A DNA stretch of 51,552 bases from Terriglobia bacterium (GTDB lineage Bacteria; Acidobacteriota; Terriglobia; Bryobacterales; Bryobacteraceae), in assembly GCA_003175985.1 (NCBI GenBank), contig PSRJ01000310.1, forward strand, positions 1 to 51,552, in the 5' to 3' direction. Shown here in pieces: positions 1-7,768 of the stretch (within the stretch, counting starts at the first letter, position 1; each line of letters starts with the position of its first letter). A program made the position numbers and the translations under genes. The notes beneath the pieces are model-generated. The model searched no databases. It was given only the letters and a program-made list of their open reading frames with translations, and had not been told where the DNA came from.

Positions 1-1
1 C

Positions 2-538
2 GTGTTTTTCTCCGCGTCGGCCAAGCCGATGGATGAGCTTGCCTCTAAGGGGCTCATCCTGCCGGAAACGCGCCGCGATTTGGTGCGGAATGAAGTCGTG
101 CTGATCGCCCCGCGGGAGGCGTCCGGGCCGGACTCTTTTCAAGGGCTGGCGGATCGCGCTGTGAAACTGATTGCGCTCGGCGAGCCGCAAAGTGTACCGG
201 CGGGCGATTACGGCCGGCAAGTGCTCCGCGCAGTGGGCGTATGGGAGAAATTGCAATCGAAACTGGTGCTGGCGAAAGATGTGCGCCAAGTCTTAACGTA
301 TGTCGAGCAAGGCGAGGCGGACGCCGGAATCGTCTACGCGACCGATGCGCGGGATTCGTCAAGAGTACGAGTGACTACGGCAGCGCCCGCGGGCAGCCAT
401 GACCCGGTACTCTATCCGATTGCAGTTATCCGGGGCAGCCCGCATGCAGCGGCCGCGCGGGCGTTCGTCTCGTATCTGGAAGGGCCGGCTGCGCGCGCAG
501 TTTTCGTGCGGCACGGCTTCACTCCCGCTCAGCCGTGA
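2..538 (+). CDS. modA: Molybdate ABC transporter substrate-binding protein, C-terminal part
   Basis: This is the last 178 residues of a periplasmic molybdate-binding protein; the 5' end lies outside the window, so the GTG at base 2 is probably an internal codon. ModA proteins are about 250 residues, so roughly a quarter to a third is missing. The visible part carries the type II solute-binding fold and the ModA-like stretch around residues 95-115 (VLTYVEQGEADAGIVYATDA), then a typical C-terminal helix (ARAFVSYLEGPAARAVFVRHGF). The stop overlaps the start of the next gene (GTGA), which encodes a fused ModB-ModC, so the two are translationally coupled. The family call is strong. Molybdate rather than tungstate is the usual substrate, but sequence alone does not separate them. 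Confidence 0.87.
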   Translation: MFFSASAKPMDELASKGLILPETRRDLVRNEVVLIAPREASGPDSFQGLADRAVKLIALGEPQSVPAGDYGRQVLRAVGVWEKLQSKLVLAKDVRQVLTYVEQGEADAGIVYATDARDSSRVRVTTAAPAGSHDPVLYPIAVIRGSPHAAAARAFVSYLEGPAARAVFVRHGFTPAQP

Positions 539-2346
539 ACCCCGCGGATTTATCCCCTCTCTGGATCTCGGTAAAGACGTCTGCCGCCGCCACAGTGGTG
601 GCGTTTGTAACGGGGATTGCGGCAGCGCTCGGCATGAGCCGTTACCGCGGCCGCGCGCGCGGAGTGCTGGATGGCATCTTCCTGCTGCCGCTGGTTCTGC
701 CTCCGACGGTGGTAGGGTTTGTTTTGCTCGTGCTGTTCGGCCGCCGCAGCACAGTGGGGCACCTGCTGGAACAGATCGGGCTCAGCATCGCGTTTTCCTG
801 GCCGGCAACCGTCATTACCGCGTCGGTGATCGCCTTCCCGCTGATGTACCGTACGGCTCTGGGCGCGTTCGAACAGGTGAATCCGAACCTGCTGGATGCC
901 GCGCGTACTCTCGGGGCGGGAGAATGGAGGATCTTCCGGCACGTATTGCTGCCCCTCTCCGCGCCCGGAGTGATGGCGGGGACGGTGCTCGCGTTCGCGC
1001 GGGCCCTGGGAGAGTTCGGAGCCACGTTGATGCTGGCGGGCAACATCCCCGGCCGGACGCAGACGATGCCCATTGCCATCTTTTTCTTTGCCGAAGGCGG
1101 CGACATGAACCGCGCGGCGGCGTGGGCGATTCTGCTGGTAGCCGTTTCACTGGGTTCGGTCGCGGTGATGAACTATTGGGACGCGTCTCGCCGTTCGGCT
1201 GCCGTGATGGCCGAGGCGGCGCCCGGTCCGCCGCTGGTGGGGGTCTTTCCGGCGCTTTCGGCGACATCCGCGGCGAGCGCCGAGCTCAACGTAGATGTGC
1301 GCCGCAGAGTTCCGGGCTTCCGTCTCGATGCCGCGTTTGCGGCGCATCGCGGCGCCACCGGATTGCTCGGCGCCTCGGGCTCGGGAAAGAGTATGACTTT
1401 GCGCGCCATCGCCGGGCTGGATCAACCCGATGAAGGCCGGGTCGTGCTCAACGGACGTGTATTGTTCGATTCCCGGAACCGGGTGTCGTTGGGCCCGGCC
1501 GATCGCCGCATCGGCATTGTGTTCCAGGACTACGCGCTTTTTCCTCACATGACGGCGCAGCAGAATATCGGGTTCGGGCTTGCTTCGCGGCCGGCGGCGG
1601 AGCGGGAGCGCCTGGTGGCCGATTGGGCGGGTGTGCTGCGCATCGAGAACCTGCTGGAGCGTTATCCGCGGGAGCTTTCGGGCGGCCAGCGGCAGAGAGT
1701 TGCGCTGGCGCGGGCGCTGGTGCTCGACCCCGAGGCGCTGCTTCTGGACGAGCCATTTTCGGCTCTCGATCCACACTTGCGGCGCCAGGTGGAAGAGCAG
1801 CTTAACGTAATCCTCCAGCAGTATCGGGGGGTGACGCTCTTTGTGACGCATGACCGCGATGAAGCTTACCGGTTCTGCGAGGAGCTTGTCGTGCTGGCCG
1901 ATGGAAACGTTGCCGCCGCCGGCGCGAAGCGGGATGTTTTCGGGCGGCCTCGCTCACTGGCAGTCGCGCGCCTCACCGGATGCAAGAATTTCTCTGCGAT
2001 CGGCCGCGGCGATGGCGGGCAGATACGCGCGCTGGACTGGGACTGCAGCTTGCGTTTGGCAACGCCTCTGCCGGAAAACATCGCTTACGTGGGTATTCGG
2101 GCCCATCACGTCCGGCTCACGGCTGCGGGCGAAGGGGGCAATGCGTTTCCCTGCTGGCTCGTGCGCCCGGTCGAATCGCCGTTCGAAACTACGGTGTACT
2201 TACGGCTGCACGCGCCGCCACGGGAGAAAGACGCGCCACACCTGGAGGCGGAACTTTCTCATGCGGCCTGGGCGGAACTGGCCGCACAGCCGGAGCCCTG
2301 GCGCGCCTGGCTGGACCCGGAACGATTGCTGCTGCTCGAAGAGTGA
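535..2346 (+). CDS. modBC: Molybdate ABC transporter, fused permease-ATPase (ModB-ModC)
   Basis: A 603-residue fusion of the inner-membrane permease and the ATPase of a molybdate importer. Residues 1-225 form the permease with about five membrane helices and an EAA-type loop (EQVNPNLLDAARTLGAGEW, about 113-131) that docks on the ATPase. The ATPase starts near residue 250: Walker A GASGSGKS at 279-286, signature LSGGQ at 381-385, Walker B LLLDEP at 402-407, then an H-loop (TLFVTHDRDEA). The last 100 or so residues resemble the TOBE/Mop regulatory region of ModC. In most bacteria modB and modC are separate genes. Here a linker near residues 225-250 joins them, with no internal stop or frameshift visible. 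The start is GTG, overlapping the modA stop by 4 bases. The gene ends 3 bases before the convergent regulator gene. Confidence 0.92.
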   Translation: MNPADLSPLWISVKTSAAATVVAFVTGIAAALGMSRYRGRARGVLDGIFLLPLVLPPTVVGFVLLVLFGRRSTVGHLLEQIGLSIAFSWPATVITASVIAFPLMYRTALGAFEQVNPNLLDAARTLGAGEWRIFRHVLLPLSAPGVMAGTVLAFARALGEFGATLMLAGNIPGRTQTMPIAIFFFAEGGDMNRAAAWAILLVAVSLGSVAVMNYWDASRRSAAVMAEAAPGPPLVGVFPALSATSAASAELNVDVRRRVPGFRLDAAFAAHRGATGLLGASGSGKSMTLRAIAGLDQPDEGRVVLNGRVLFDSRNRVSLGPADRRIGIVFQDYALFPHMTAQQNIGFGLASRPAAERERLVADWAGVLRIENLLERYPRELSGGQRQRVALARALVLDPEALLLDEPFSALDPHLRRQVEEQLNVILQQYRGVTLFVTHDRDEAYRFCEELVVLADGNVAAAGAKRDVFGRPRSLAVARLTGCKNFSAIGRGDGGQIRALDWDCSLRLATPLPENIAYVGIRAHHVRLTAAGEGGNAFPCWLVRPVESPFETTVYLRLHAPPREKDAPHLEAELSHAAWAELAAQPEPWRAWLDPERLLLLEE

Positions 2347-2349
2347 TGG

Positions 2350-3798
2350 CTATCCGCTATCGGATTTCTTCCGGATCTTGATATCGAGCCGCTTGATCTT
2401 CTGATTCAGCGTGGAGAGCGGCACGTGCAGGCTTTCGGCGGCATCGGTCTGGCTCCAGTTGAACTGCTCCAGCCGTTCGAGGATGACCCGCCGCTCGAAA
2501 TCGTTGCAGATCTCGAACAGCGATGCGTCCGGCGGGAGCGGGCCGCCATCGCTGCGGTTGAGGCGCACACCATTCGCCTGCAGCAGGGGGTCGGGAAGCA
2601 CATCGATCGGAACCGAAGAGTCGGTGGCCAGAACGACCGCGCGCTCGATGACATTTTCTAACTCCCGCACATTGCCGGGCCATGCGTGCTCCATCAGGAC
2701 CTGCATGGCTTCGGGTTGAAAGCGCAGAGCCGAGCGGCGCGTCGCAGGTTCCAGGAATTTGCTGTTCTCCCGGCAGTAATGGGTAAAGAAGTGATCCACC
2801 AGCAGAGGAATATCCTCTTTCCGCTCGCGCAGAGGCGGCAGCGCGATATTGATCACATTGAGCCGGTAATACAGATCTTCGCGGAACCGGCCTTCCTTGA
2901 CGAGTTGCAGAAGATCGGCGTTGGTTGCGGCCAGAATGCGCACATCGACGCGGATCGGGTCTGTCGCACCAAGCGGAGTGAATTCCTTCTCCTGGATCAC
3001 ACGCAGCAATTTGATCTGGGTTTCGGCGCCAATGGTTCCGATCTCATCGAAGAAAATGGTGCCGTGATCGGCCACTTCGAAATAACCCTTTTTCGACTGG
3101 ATGGCGCTGGTGAAGGCGCCCTTCACGTGGCCGAATAGAGTCGATTCCAGGAGCTCGGGCGGCAGCGACCCGCTGTTCACAGCCACGAACATGTGGTCGG
3201 CGCGCGGCGAGTTGGCGTGGATGGCTTTGGCGACGAGTTCCTTTCCCGTGCCGGTTTCCCCGGTGATGAGGATGGTGGAGCGGCTGGATGCCACCTGGCC
3301 AACCAGGTCCAACATGCGAACCATGCGCTCGCTTTTGCCGATGATGTTGGGAAAGCTGTAGCGCTGTTTTAAGGCGCGCTTGAGATGAGTATTCTCATAC
3401 TCCAGGCGGCGCGCCGCGATCATGCGCTGAATCTCGATGAGCAGCTTTTCGTTATCCCAGGGTTTGGAGAAGTAGTCATTGGCGCCGAACTTCAGCGCGC
3501 TCACCGCGGCTTCGACAGAACCGTACGCGGTGATCATGAAGATCGGTGTATCGGAATCCCGCTCGCGGACTTCTTTAAGAACGTCCATGCCGGACCGGTC
3601 GGGCATCATCAGGTCCAGCAGAACCAGGTCGTAGCCGCGGGTTTCCAGCTTGTGCAGGCCTTCGGTGGCGTTTTGCGCAAGATCGACGGAGTACCCCTCC
3701 ATTCCCAGAAGCGTTTCGAGGCTTTCGCGGATGTCCGCCTCGTCGTCTACCACCAGGATGTTGCCTTTGATATCGATAGAAGGGGTGGAAGCAGTCAT
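2350..3798 (-). CDS. Sigma-54-dependent response regulator (NtrC family)
   Basis: A 482-residue cytoplasmic transcription activator. It has an N-terminal receiver (about 12-125; acidic pair D18/D19, phosphoacceptor D62, K112). A central AAA+ sigma-54 activation domain follows (about 148-380; Walker A GETGTGKE at 180-187, Walker B GTIFFDEIG at 246-254). A C-terminal Fis-type helix-turn-helix lies near 440-475. The loop that contacts sigma-54 reads GAFTSA (227-232) instead of the consensus GAFTGA. The start chosen is the ATG 3 bases beyond the kinase stop; a TTG at 3804 would overlap that stop as TTGA and add two residues. It is cotranscribed with the membrane kinase upstream and should be its partner. 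The pair reads away from polysaccharide-export genes, which are plausible targets, but I found no convincing -24/-12 site there. Confidence 0.93.
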   Translation of the reverse strand: MTASTPSIDIKGNILVVDDEADIRESLETLLGMEGYSVDLAQNATEGLHKLETRGYDLVLLDLMMPDRSGMDVLKEVRERDSDTPIFMITAYGSVEAAVSALKFGANDYFSKPWDNEKLLIEIQRMIAARRLEYENTHLKRALKQRYSFPNIIGKSERMVRMLDLVGQVASSRSTILITGETGTGKELVAKAIHANSPRADHMFVAVNSGSLPPELLESTLFGHVKGAFTSAIQSKKGYFEVADHGTIFFDEIGTIGAETQIKLLRVIQEKEFTPLGATDPIRVDVRILAATNADLLQLVKEGRFREDLYYRLNVINIALPPLRERKEDIPLLVDHFFTHYCRENSKFLEPATRRSALRFQPEAMQVLMEHAWPGNVRELENVIERAVVLATDSSVPIDVLPDPLLQANGVRLNRSDGGPLPPDASLFEICNDFERRVILERLEQFNWSQTDAAESLHVPLSTLNQKIKRLDIKIRKKSDSG

Positions 3799-3800
3799 TC

Positions 3801-6704
3801 TCAAGCGGCAGTCATGGGTTGCCGGGCAGCGCCGGAGGGGGCAAACGGGAGGTCGAGCCGGAAACGGGCTCCCCCGGTACGGCGATTCGACACCTCGATC
3901 GATCCGCCGTGCTCCTGGATGATTCCGTAGCTGACTGACAAGCCCAAACCTGTTCCCTTACGCGCCGGCTTCGTCGTGAAGAAAGGATCGTAGATGCGGT
4001 GCAGATGTTCCGGCGCTATTCCGTGGCCAGTATCGGCCACTTCGATCTTGGCGCCTGAATCTTCCGACCAGGTGCGCACTTCCAGTGTACCGCCGCTGGA
4101 CATCGCGTCTCGCGCGTTCAGGAACAGATTCAGAAACACCTGCTGCAATTTCCCGGCATTTCCGTGAATCGGGGCAAGGTTGGGCTCCAGGCTGGCAGTC
4201 ACCTGGATGCCCGACTTTTGAAGCTGATGCTCGAGCAGCGAGAGCGTCTCCTGGATGATGCGGTTCAGATTCACGTCGCCGAATGACGTGCTCGAGGTGC
4301 GGGAGAAGTTCAGCAGCGAATTTACGATCTCGCTGGCGCGGAAAGTCTGCTTGGCAATCTTGTCGAGGATCAACGATTTTTGGGAATCCTCGGCCACCTG
4401 TTTGGCCAGCATCTGCGCGTAAGTCGAGATCACCGCCAATGGTGTATTCACTTCGTGAGCCACGCCGGCGGCCAGCAGCCCGATGCTGCTCAGCTTATCC
4501 GCCTGCACCAGCCGCTGCTCCAGTTCGGCGCGATCGGTGACGTCGTCGAAGATGATGAGCCGGCCGATCTGCTGCTGTTCCTTGGAAACGAGCGGGGCAA
4601 TTGCCAGATTCAGGATGGCTTCCCGCAGCGGCTGCCCATTGCCATTGCCGTTAGCGTTTCCGTTCACCGCCTGCGGCTTCAGGACGAACTTGTAGATGTT
4701 ATGAATGCCGGTTTCTCCGCGAACGCTTTCGAACTGCTCCACCAGATCGCGCGGAAACAGATCCGACAGTTTCTTGCCCACGGCATATTCGCGGCGGATA
4801 TTCGTGAGCTGCTCGATCTGCGTGTTCCAGCTCTCGACACGGTCGTCCAGGTCGGCCGCGAGAATGCCGACGTTGATCGATTCGACTATGTTCTCGCTGA
4901 ATTCCTTGAGTCGCTCGTATTCATCCACCTTACGCTGCAGGGAGCGATAGAGACCGGCGTTTTCGATCGCGATCCCGACGTACCCGGCCAGGGTAACCAG
5001 CAACTCCACATCCACGCTGGAAAGGTAATCGCCGACGATCGTCCGGCTCACGCCCATGTACGCGATGGTGCGGCCGCGGACCGCGCAGGGAAGATAGTAG
5101 GTCAGGTCTAATTCACTGATCGTGCGCCTTACGCTGGCCGGCCACGACCGGGAAACCGCATCGAGCTGATGGCGCGTGCGCTCGAAAAAGAGATAGGGCT
5201 CGGGCAGTTTCCAATGCAGGAAGCTAAGATCCAGCTCCCCGGGATTGATATTGGAAAGCCTGGCGTTCGGCCCCATCGCCTTCCGCAGATGAAATTCCGA
5301 GCCGCCTTCATCGGCCAGGAAGAACGCGAGGTGCTTTATGGAAAGCGTGTGCAGCAGGCGTTCGCCCACCGATGCCAGCATGGCGTCGAGGTCGGTTTCG
5401 GAACTCAGTTCGCGCGCAAACTCAATCAGCGTGCGCCGGTAGTCGTATTGATCGCGGTAGAAATATTTGTCCAGCCGTTCCTGGATCCAGTTGCGGATAG
5501 GCTGAAACAGGAACGCCGTGATGAGCATCACCGTGATCAGGCCGGTGTTTCCGAGGTCCTTGAAGTTCTTTTGGACCATGCTGCCGAGCGAAAACACGAT
5601 GCCATAGAAAGCCGCCAGCACACAGAGTGTGGCAAGCGTGTAGGCATAGCCGCGCCGGAAAATGATATCCACGTCCATCAGCCGGTAGCGCACAATTGCG
5701 TAGGCCAGCGTCAGCGGGATTAAGGGCAACGACAGCACCGACATCTTGAGGTGCTCGTCGGGAATTGCGCCCAGACTGTACGGGATGATGTACAGCAGAG
5801 CGAACGGCGCGATTCCGCAGAAAGTTCCATTGCGCAGCCACTTGAGCTGCTGCCGCACGATCGGGTCCTCTGCCCGGCGATACTCCAGGCTTAAAACGAT
5901 CCCGCCGATTAAATATGGCGCCGTGGAGAGCACCACCCAAACGCGGTCGAGCGCCCATCGCAATTCCACCAGCGGGATGGCGATCGACAGAATCCCCGAG
6001 GCGAATGCTATGTAAACGGCGAAGAGGAAGAGCGCCGGAACATAAACCAGCGCCACGCGTGGAATTCCGTGAAACCACTTGCGCGGTTCCGGAAAGGTCA
6101 GGCAAAAATGCAGGAAGACCGCGGGAGCCAACAGGCCGGCGGCGACATTGCCGAAGTAAATGATTTTGTCGAAATTATCGAGCCGGCCGGTGTAGTGAAA
6201 GCTGAAAAAGACGAACGACGCCAGGCAAAGAATATAAAAATGGCGTGCTTTGTGGGCGCTGCCGCGCCGGTAATAAACGAATAACCCGATCATCAGGTAC
6301 GCAGCAGCGACCAGATACTGGTAGACGCGGGCGCGATCGAGCGGCACCTCGCCTACGATCAGGTTAACGTCAAAATCCACGCCGCCGCGCGAGACATAGT
6401 AGACGGCTTTCTTCCAGGCGCCGATGTTGGCCAGCACTTGCGCGACCTCAACGGCTTTGCGGATGGGAACTCCATTGACCAGCTTGAGGCGGTCCCCGGT
6501 GCGTAACCCAGCCTTTGCCCCCTCGGAGCCACCAGGAACCGACAGAGCTTCCACCCCGCCGCTCCGGTCAACCCAGATAACGCCATCCTCGGCCAGGTGG
6601 AACTTTTGCTGCTGCTCGAAGTTAATTACGGCGGCCACACCAGCGGCGAGTGTGAGAATTGTCAGGATTGCAGTTGACAGTTGGAATTTGAGTTCCTGAA
6701 ACAT
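3801..6704 (-). CDS. Membrane PDZ-GAF-PAS sensor histidine kinase
   Basis: A 967-residue sensor kinase. Order: one N-terminal membrane helix (about 10-28); a PDZ-like domain (about 45-115, with LSVPGGSEGAKAGLRTGDRL) that should lie outside the membrane; a block of about eight hydrophobic helices (about 128-400); a GAF domain (about 425-580); a PAS domain (about 605-720); a HisKA domain with phosphoacceptor H750 in GVAHEVNTPL; and a HATPase_c domain with a clear G-box (GTGLGLSVSYGI). A PDZ input suggests sensing of peptide ends or envelope stress, though this is inference. It is the first gene of a two-gene unit with the sigma-54 regulator. The arrangement is reminiscent of kinase/sigma-54 regulator pairs placed near exopolysaccharide clusters (PrsK/PrsR type), but the PDZ input differs from that family. 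Confidence 0.92.
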   Translation of the reverse strand: MFQELKFQLSTAILTILTLAAGVAAVINFEQQQKFHLAEDGVIWVDRSGGVEALSVPGGSEGAKAGLRTGDRLKLVNGVPIRKAVEVAQVLANIGAWKKAVYYVSRGGVDFDVNLIVGEVPLDRARVYQYLVAAAYLMIGLFVYYRRGSAHKARHFYILCLASFVFFSFHYTGRLDNFDKIIYFGNVAAGLLAPAVFLHFCLTFPEPRKWFHGIPRVALVYVPALFLFAVYIAFASGILSIAIPLVELRWALDRVWVVLSTAPYLIGGIVLSLEYRRAEDPIVRQQLKWLRNGTFCGIAPFALLYIIPYSLGAIPDEHLKMSVLSLPLIPLTLAYAIVRYRLMDVDIIFRRGYAYTLATLCVLAAFYGIVFSLGSMVQKNFKDLGNTGLITVMLITAFLFQPIRNWIQERLDKYFYRDQYDYRRTLIEFARELSSETDLDAMLASVGERLLHTLSIKHLAFFLADEGGSEFHLRKAMGPNARLSNINPGELDLSFLHWKLPEPYLFFERTRHQLDAVSRSWPASVRRTISELDLTYYLPCAVRGRTIAYMGVSRTIVGDYLSSVDVELLVTLAGYVGIAIENAGLYRSLQRKVDEYERLKEFSENIVESINVGILAADLDDRVESWNTQIEQLTNIRREYAVGKKLSDLFPRDLVEQFESVRGETGIHNIYKFVLKPQAVNGNANGNGNGQPLREAILNLAIAPLVSKEQQQIGRLIIFDDVTDRAELEQRLVQADKLSSIGLLAAGVAHEVNTPLAVISTYAQMLAKQVAEDSQKSLILDKIAKQTFRASEIVNSLLNFSRTSSTSFGDVNLNRIIQETLSLLEHQLQKSGIQVTASLEPNLAPIHGNAGKLQQVFLNLFLNARDAMSSGGTLEVRTWSEDSGAKIEVADTGHGIAPEHLHRIYDPFFTTKPARKGTGLGLSVSYGIIQEHGGSIEVSNRRTGGARFRLDLPFAPSGAARQPMTAA

Positions 6705-7058
6705 CCGGCCACCGTCGGCTAGCGTTTAATGATACAACTCGCCGCTGGACGCCGGAGCACGTTTGGGGCCGCGGCAGTGGGGCGCATTATTCCTCAGAAT
6801 ACCCTGATTTTCTATCACTTACAACCCATCCCGGAACTTGTATCCGTTTTTTGGGAGAGCCCACTACATTGCAGTGTATTCTCACGAAAACGGCATCTTG
6901 GATCCGTAATCTCCTAAACAAACACCCTATTCCTTATGCAATATTGTGTGCGTATAGCCGTACTGGTAATCTTCAGAATTTTTTGGTGAATGCTGTACAC
7001 TGTACAATCAGTGAGAGAACGTGCCATAAGGCCGCGCGAGTTGGCGAGTGGCAGCACG
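6705..7058. other. Divergent intergenic region between the sensor kinase and the export operon
   Basis: About 350 bases with no convincing gene; small frames here lack family resemblance. It is less GC-rich than its surroundings between about 6790 and 7010. It must hold the promoter of the kinase-regulator pair on the minus strand and that of the polysaccharide-export genes on the plus strand. I looked for GG-N10-GC sigma-54 spacing on the plus strand and found none. The one clear structure is the TGTACA repeat listed separately. Confidence 0.6.
6994..7008 (+). promoter_or_regulatory. Repeated TGTACA palindrome with possible -10 box
   Basis: Two copies of the self-complementary hexamer TGTACA (6994-6999 and 7001-7006) are separated by one base, a good shape for a dimeric operator. 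The second copy runs into TACAAT (7003-7008), a 5/6 match to a -10 hexamer about 50 bases before the export gene start. No good -35 hexamer sits 16-18 bases upstream. Which protein binds is unknown. Confidence 0.35.
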
Positions 7059-7757
7059 ATGCGGCTCATGAGTCTTGGACGTATCCCGATGAGTTCCGTT
7101 GGATGGATGATCCTGGCGATGTCCTCCTCCCTGTTGTTGGCCGAGCCTCCGCAAGGCGCACAGCCCGGGGGCGCGGAACCCAAGAGGCCTTCGAATTCCG
7201 CTTCAGCGGCACGCGCCATACCCGAGACGGCTCCTTCTTCGGCAACCGGCGGCGAGCGCCGGCAGGGCGGTGCTCCCATCGACCCGAACGCCTATGTCAT
7301 TGGAGCAGAAGATGTTCTGAATATTTCCGTGTGGCACGAACAGGAGCTCACCCGCCAGGTGATCGTGCGGCCGGACGGTAAGATCACCATGCCCCTGGTC
7401 AATGAACTCACCGCCGCCGGCCTCACCCCCGCGCAATTGGCGGCGCAGATTTCCGAGGGGCTGCTGAAGTATTTGAATTCTCCCGAGGTCAATGTTTCCG
7501 TCCAACAGGTGAACAGCCGGAAATACTTCATTCAAGGAGAGGTACTGCATCCGGGAGCCTACCCTCTGGTGGTTCCTACCACGATTATGGAGGGGCTGGC
7601 CAACGGAGGCGGATTCCGGGATTTCGCCAACCTTAAGAAAATCACGATCATCCGTGGCAACCAGCGGCTGAAATTCAATTACAAGGAAGTCCGCGAGGGA
7701 AAGCACCTCGACCAGAACGTCCTATTGCAGCCCGGCGATCAAATTATCGTTCCCTAG
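7059..7757 (+). CDS. Polysaccharide biosynthesis/export protein (Wza-like)
   Basis: A 232-residue outer-membrane or periplasmic polysaccharide-export protein. It has an N-terminal signal sequence (hydrophobic run about 12-27 ending LLLAEPP), a proline-, alanine- and serine-rich linker, a Poly_export domain (about 75-155, YVIGAEDVLNISVW through the LTAAGLTPAQLA region) and one SLBB-type domain (about 158-225, ending LLQPGDQIIVP). It is shorter than E. coli Wza (about 380), with one SLBB domain and no C-terminal helix. Short single-SLBB forms are common in Gram-negative exopolysaccharide loci. No lipobox cysteine is visible. The ATG at 7059 is preferred over the upstream frame (from 6990) because it begins directly at the signal peptide. 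It is followed by the chain-length and tyrosine-kinase genes, which form its operon. Confidence 0.88.
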   Translation: MRLMSLGRIPMSSVGWMILAMSSSLLLAEPPQGAQPGGAEPKRPSNSASAARAIPETAPSSATGGERRQGGAPIDPNAYVIGAEDVLNISVWHEQELTRQVIVRPDGKITMPLVNELTAAGLTPAQLAAQISEGLLKYLNSPEVNVSVQQVNSRKYFIQGEVLHPGAYPLVVPTTIMEGLANGGGFRDFANLKKITIIRGNQRLKFNYKEVREGKHLDQNVLLQPGDQIIVP

Positions 7758-7768
7758 AGAAGCTTTTT

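Noticed and set aside
6729..6917. 62-codon frame in the kinase/export intergenic region
   Set aside because: No ribosome site or recognisable family. The region looks regulatory.
6705..7058. Sigma-54 -24/-12 promoter for the export genes
   Set aside because: I looked for GG-N10-GC spacing on the plus strand. The closest candidate (ending in TTGCA near 6872) has GC, not GG, at the -24 position.
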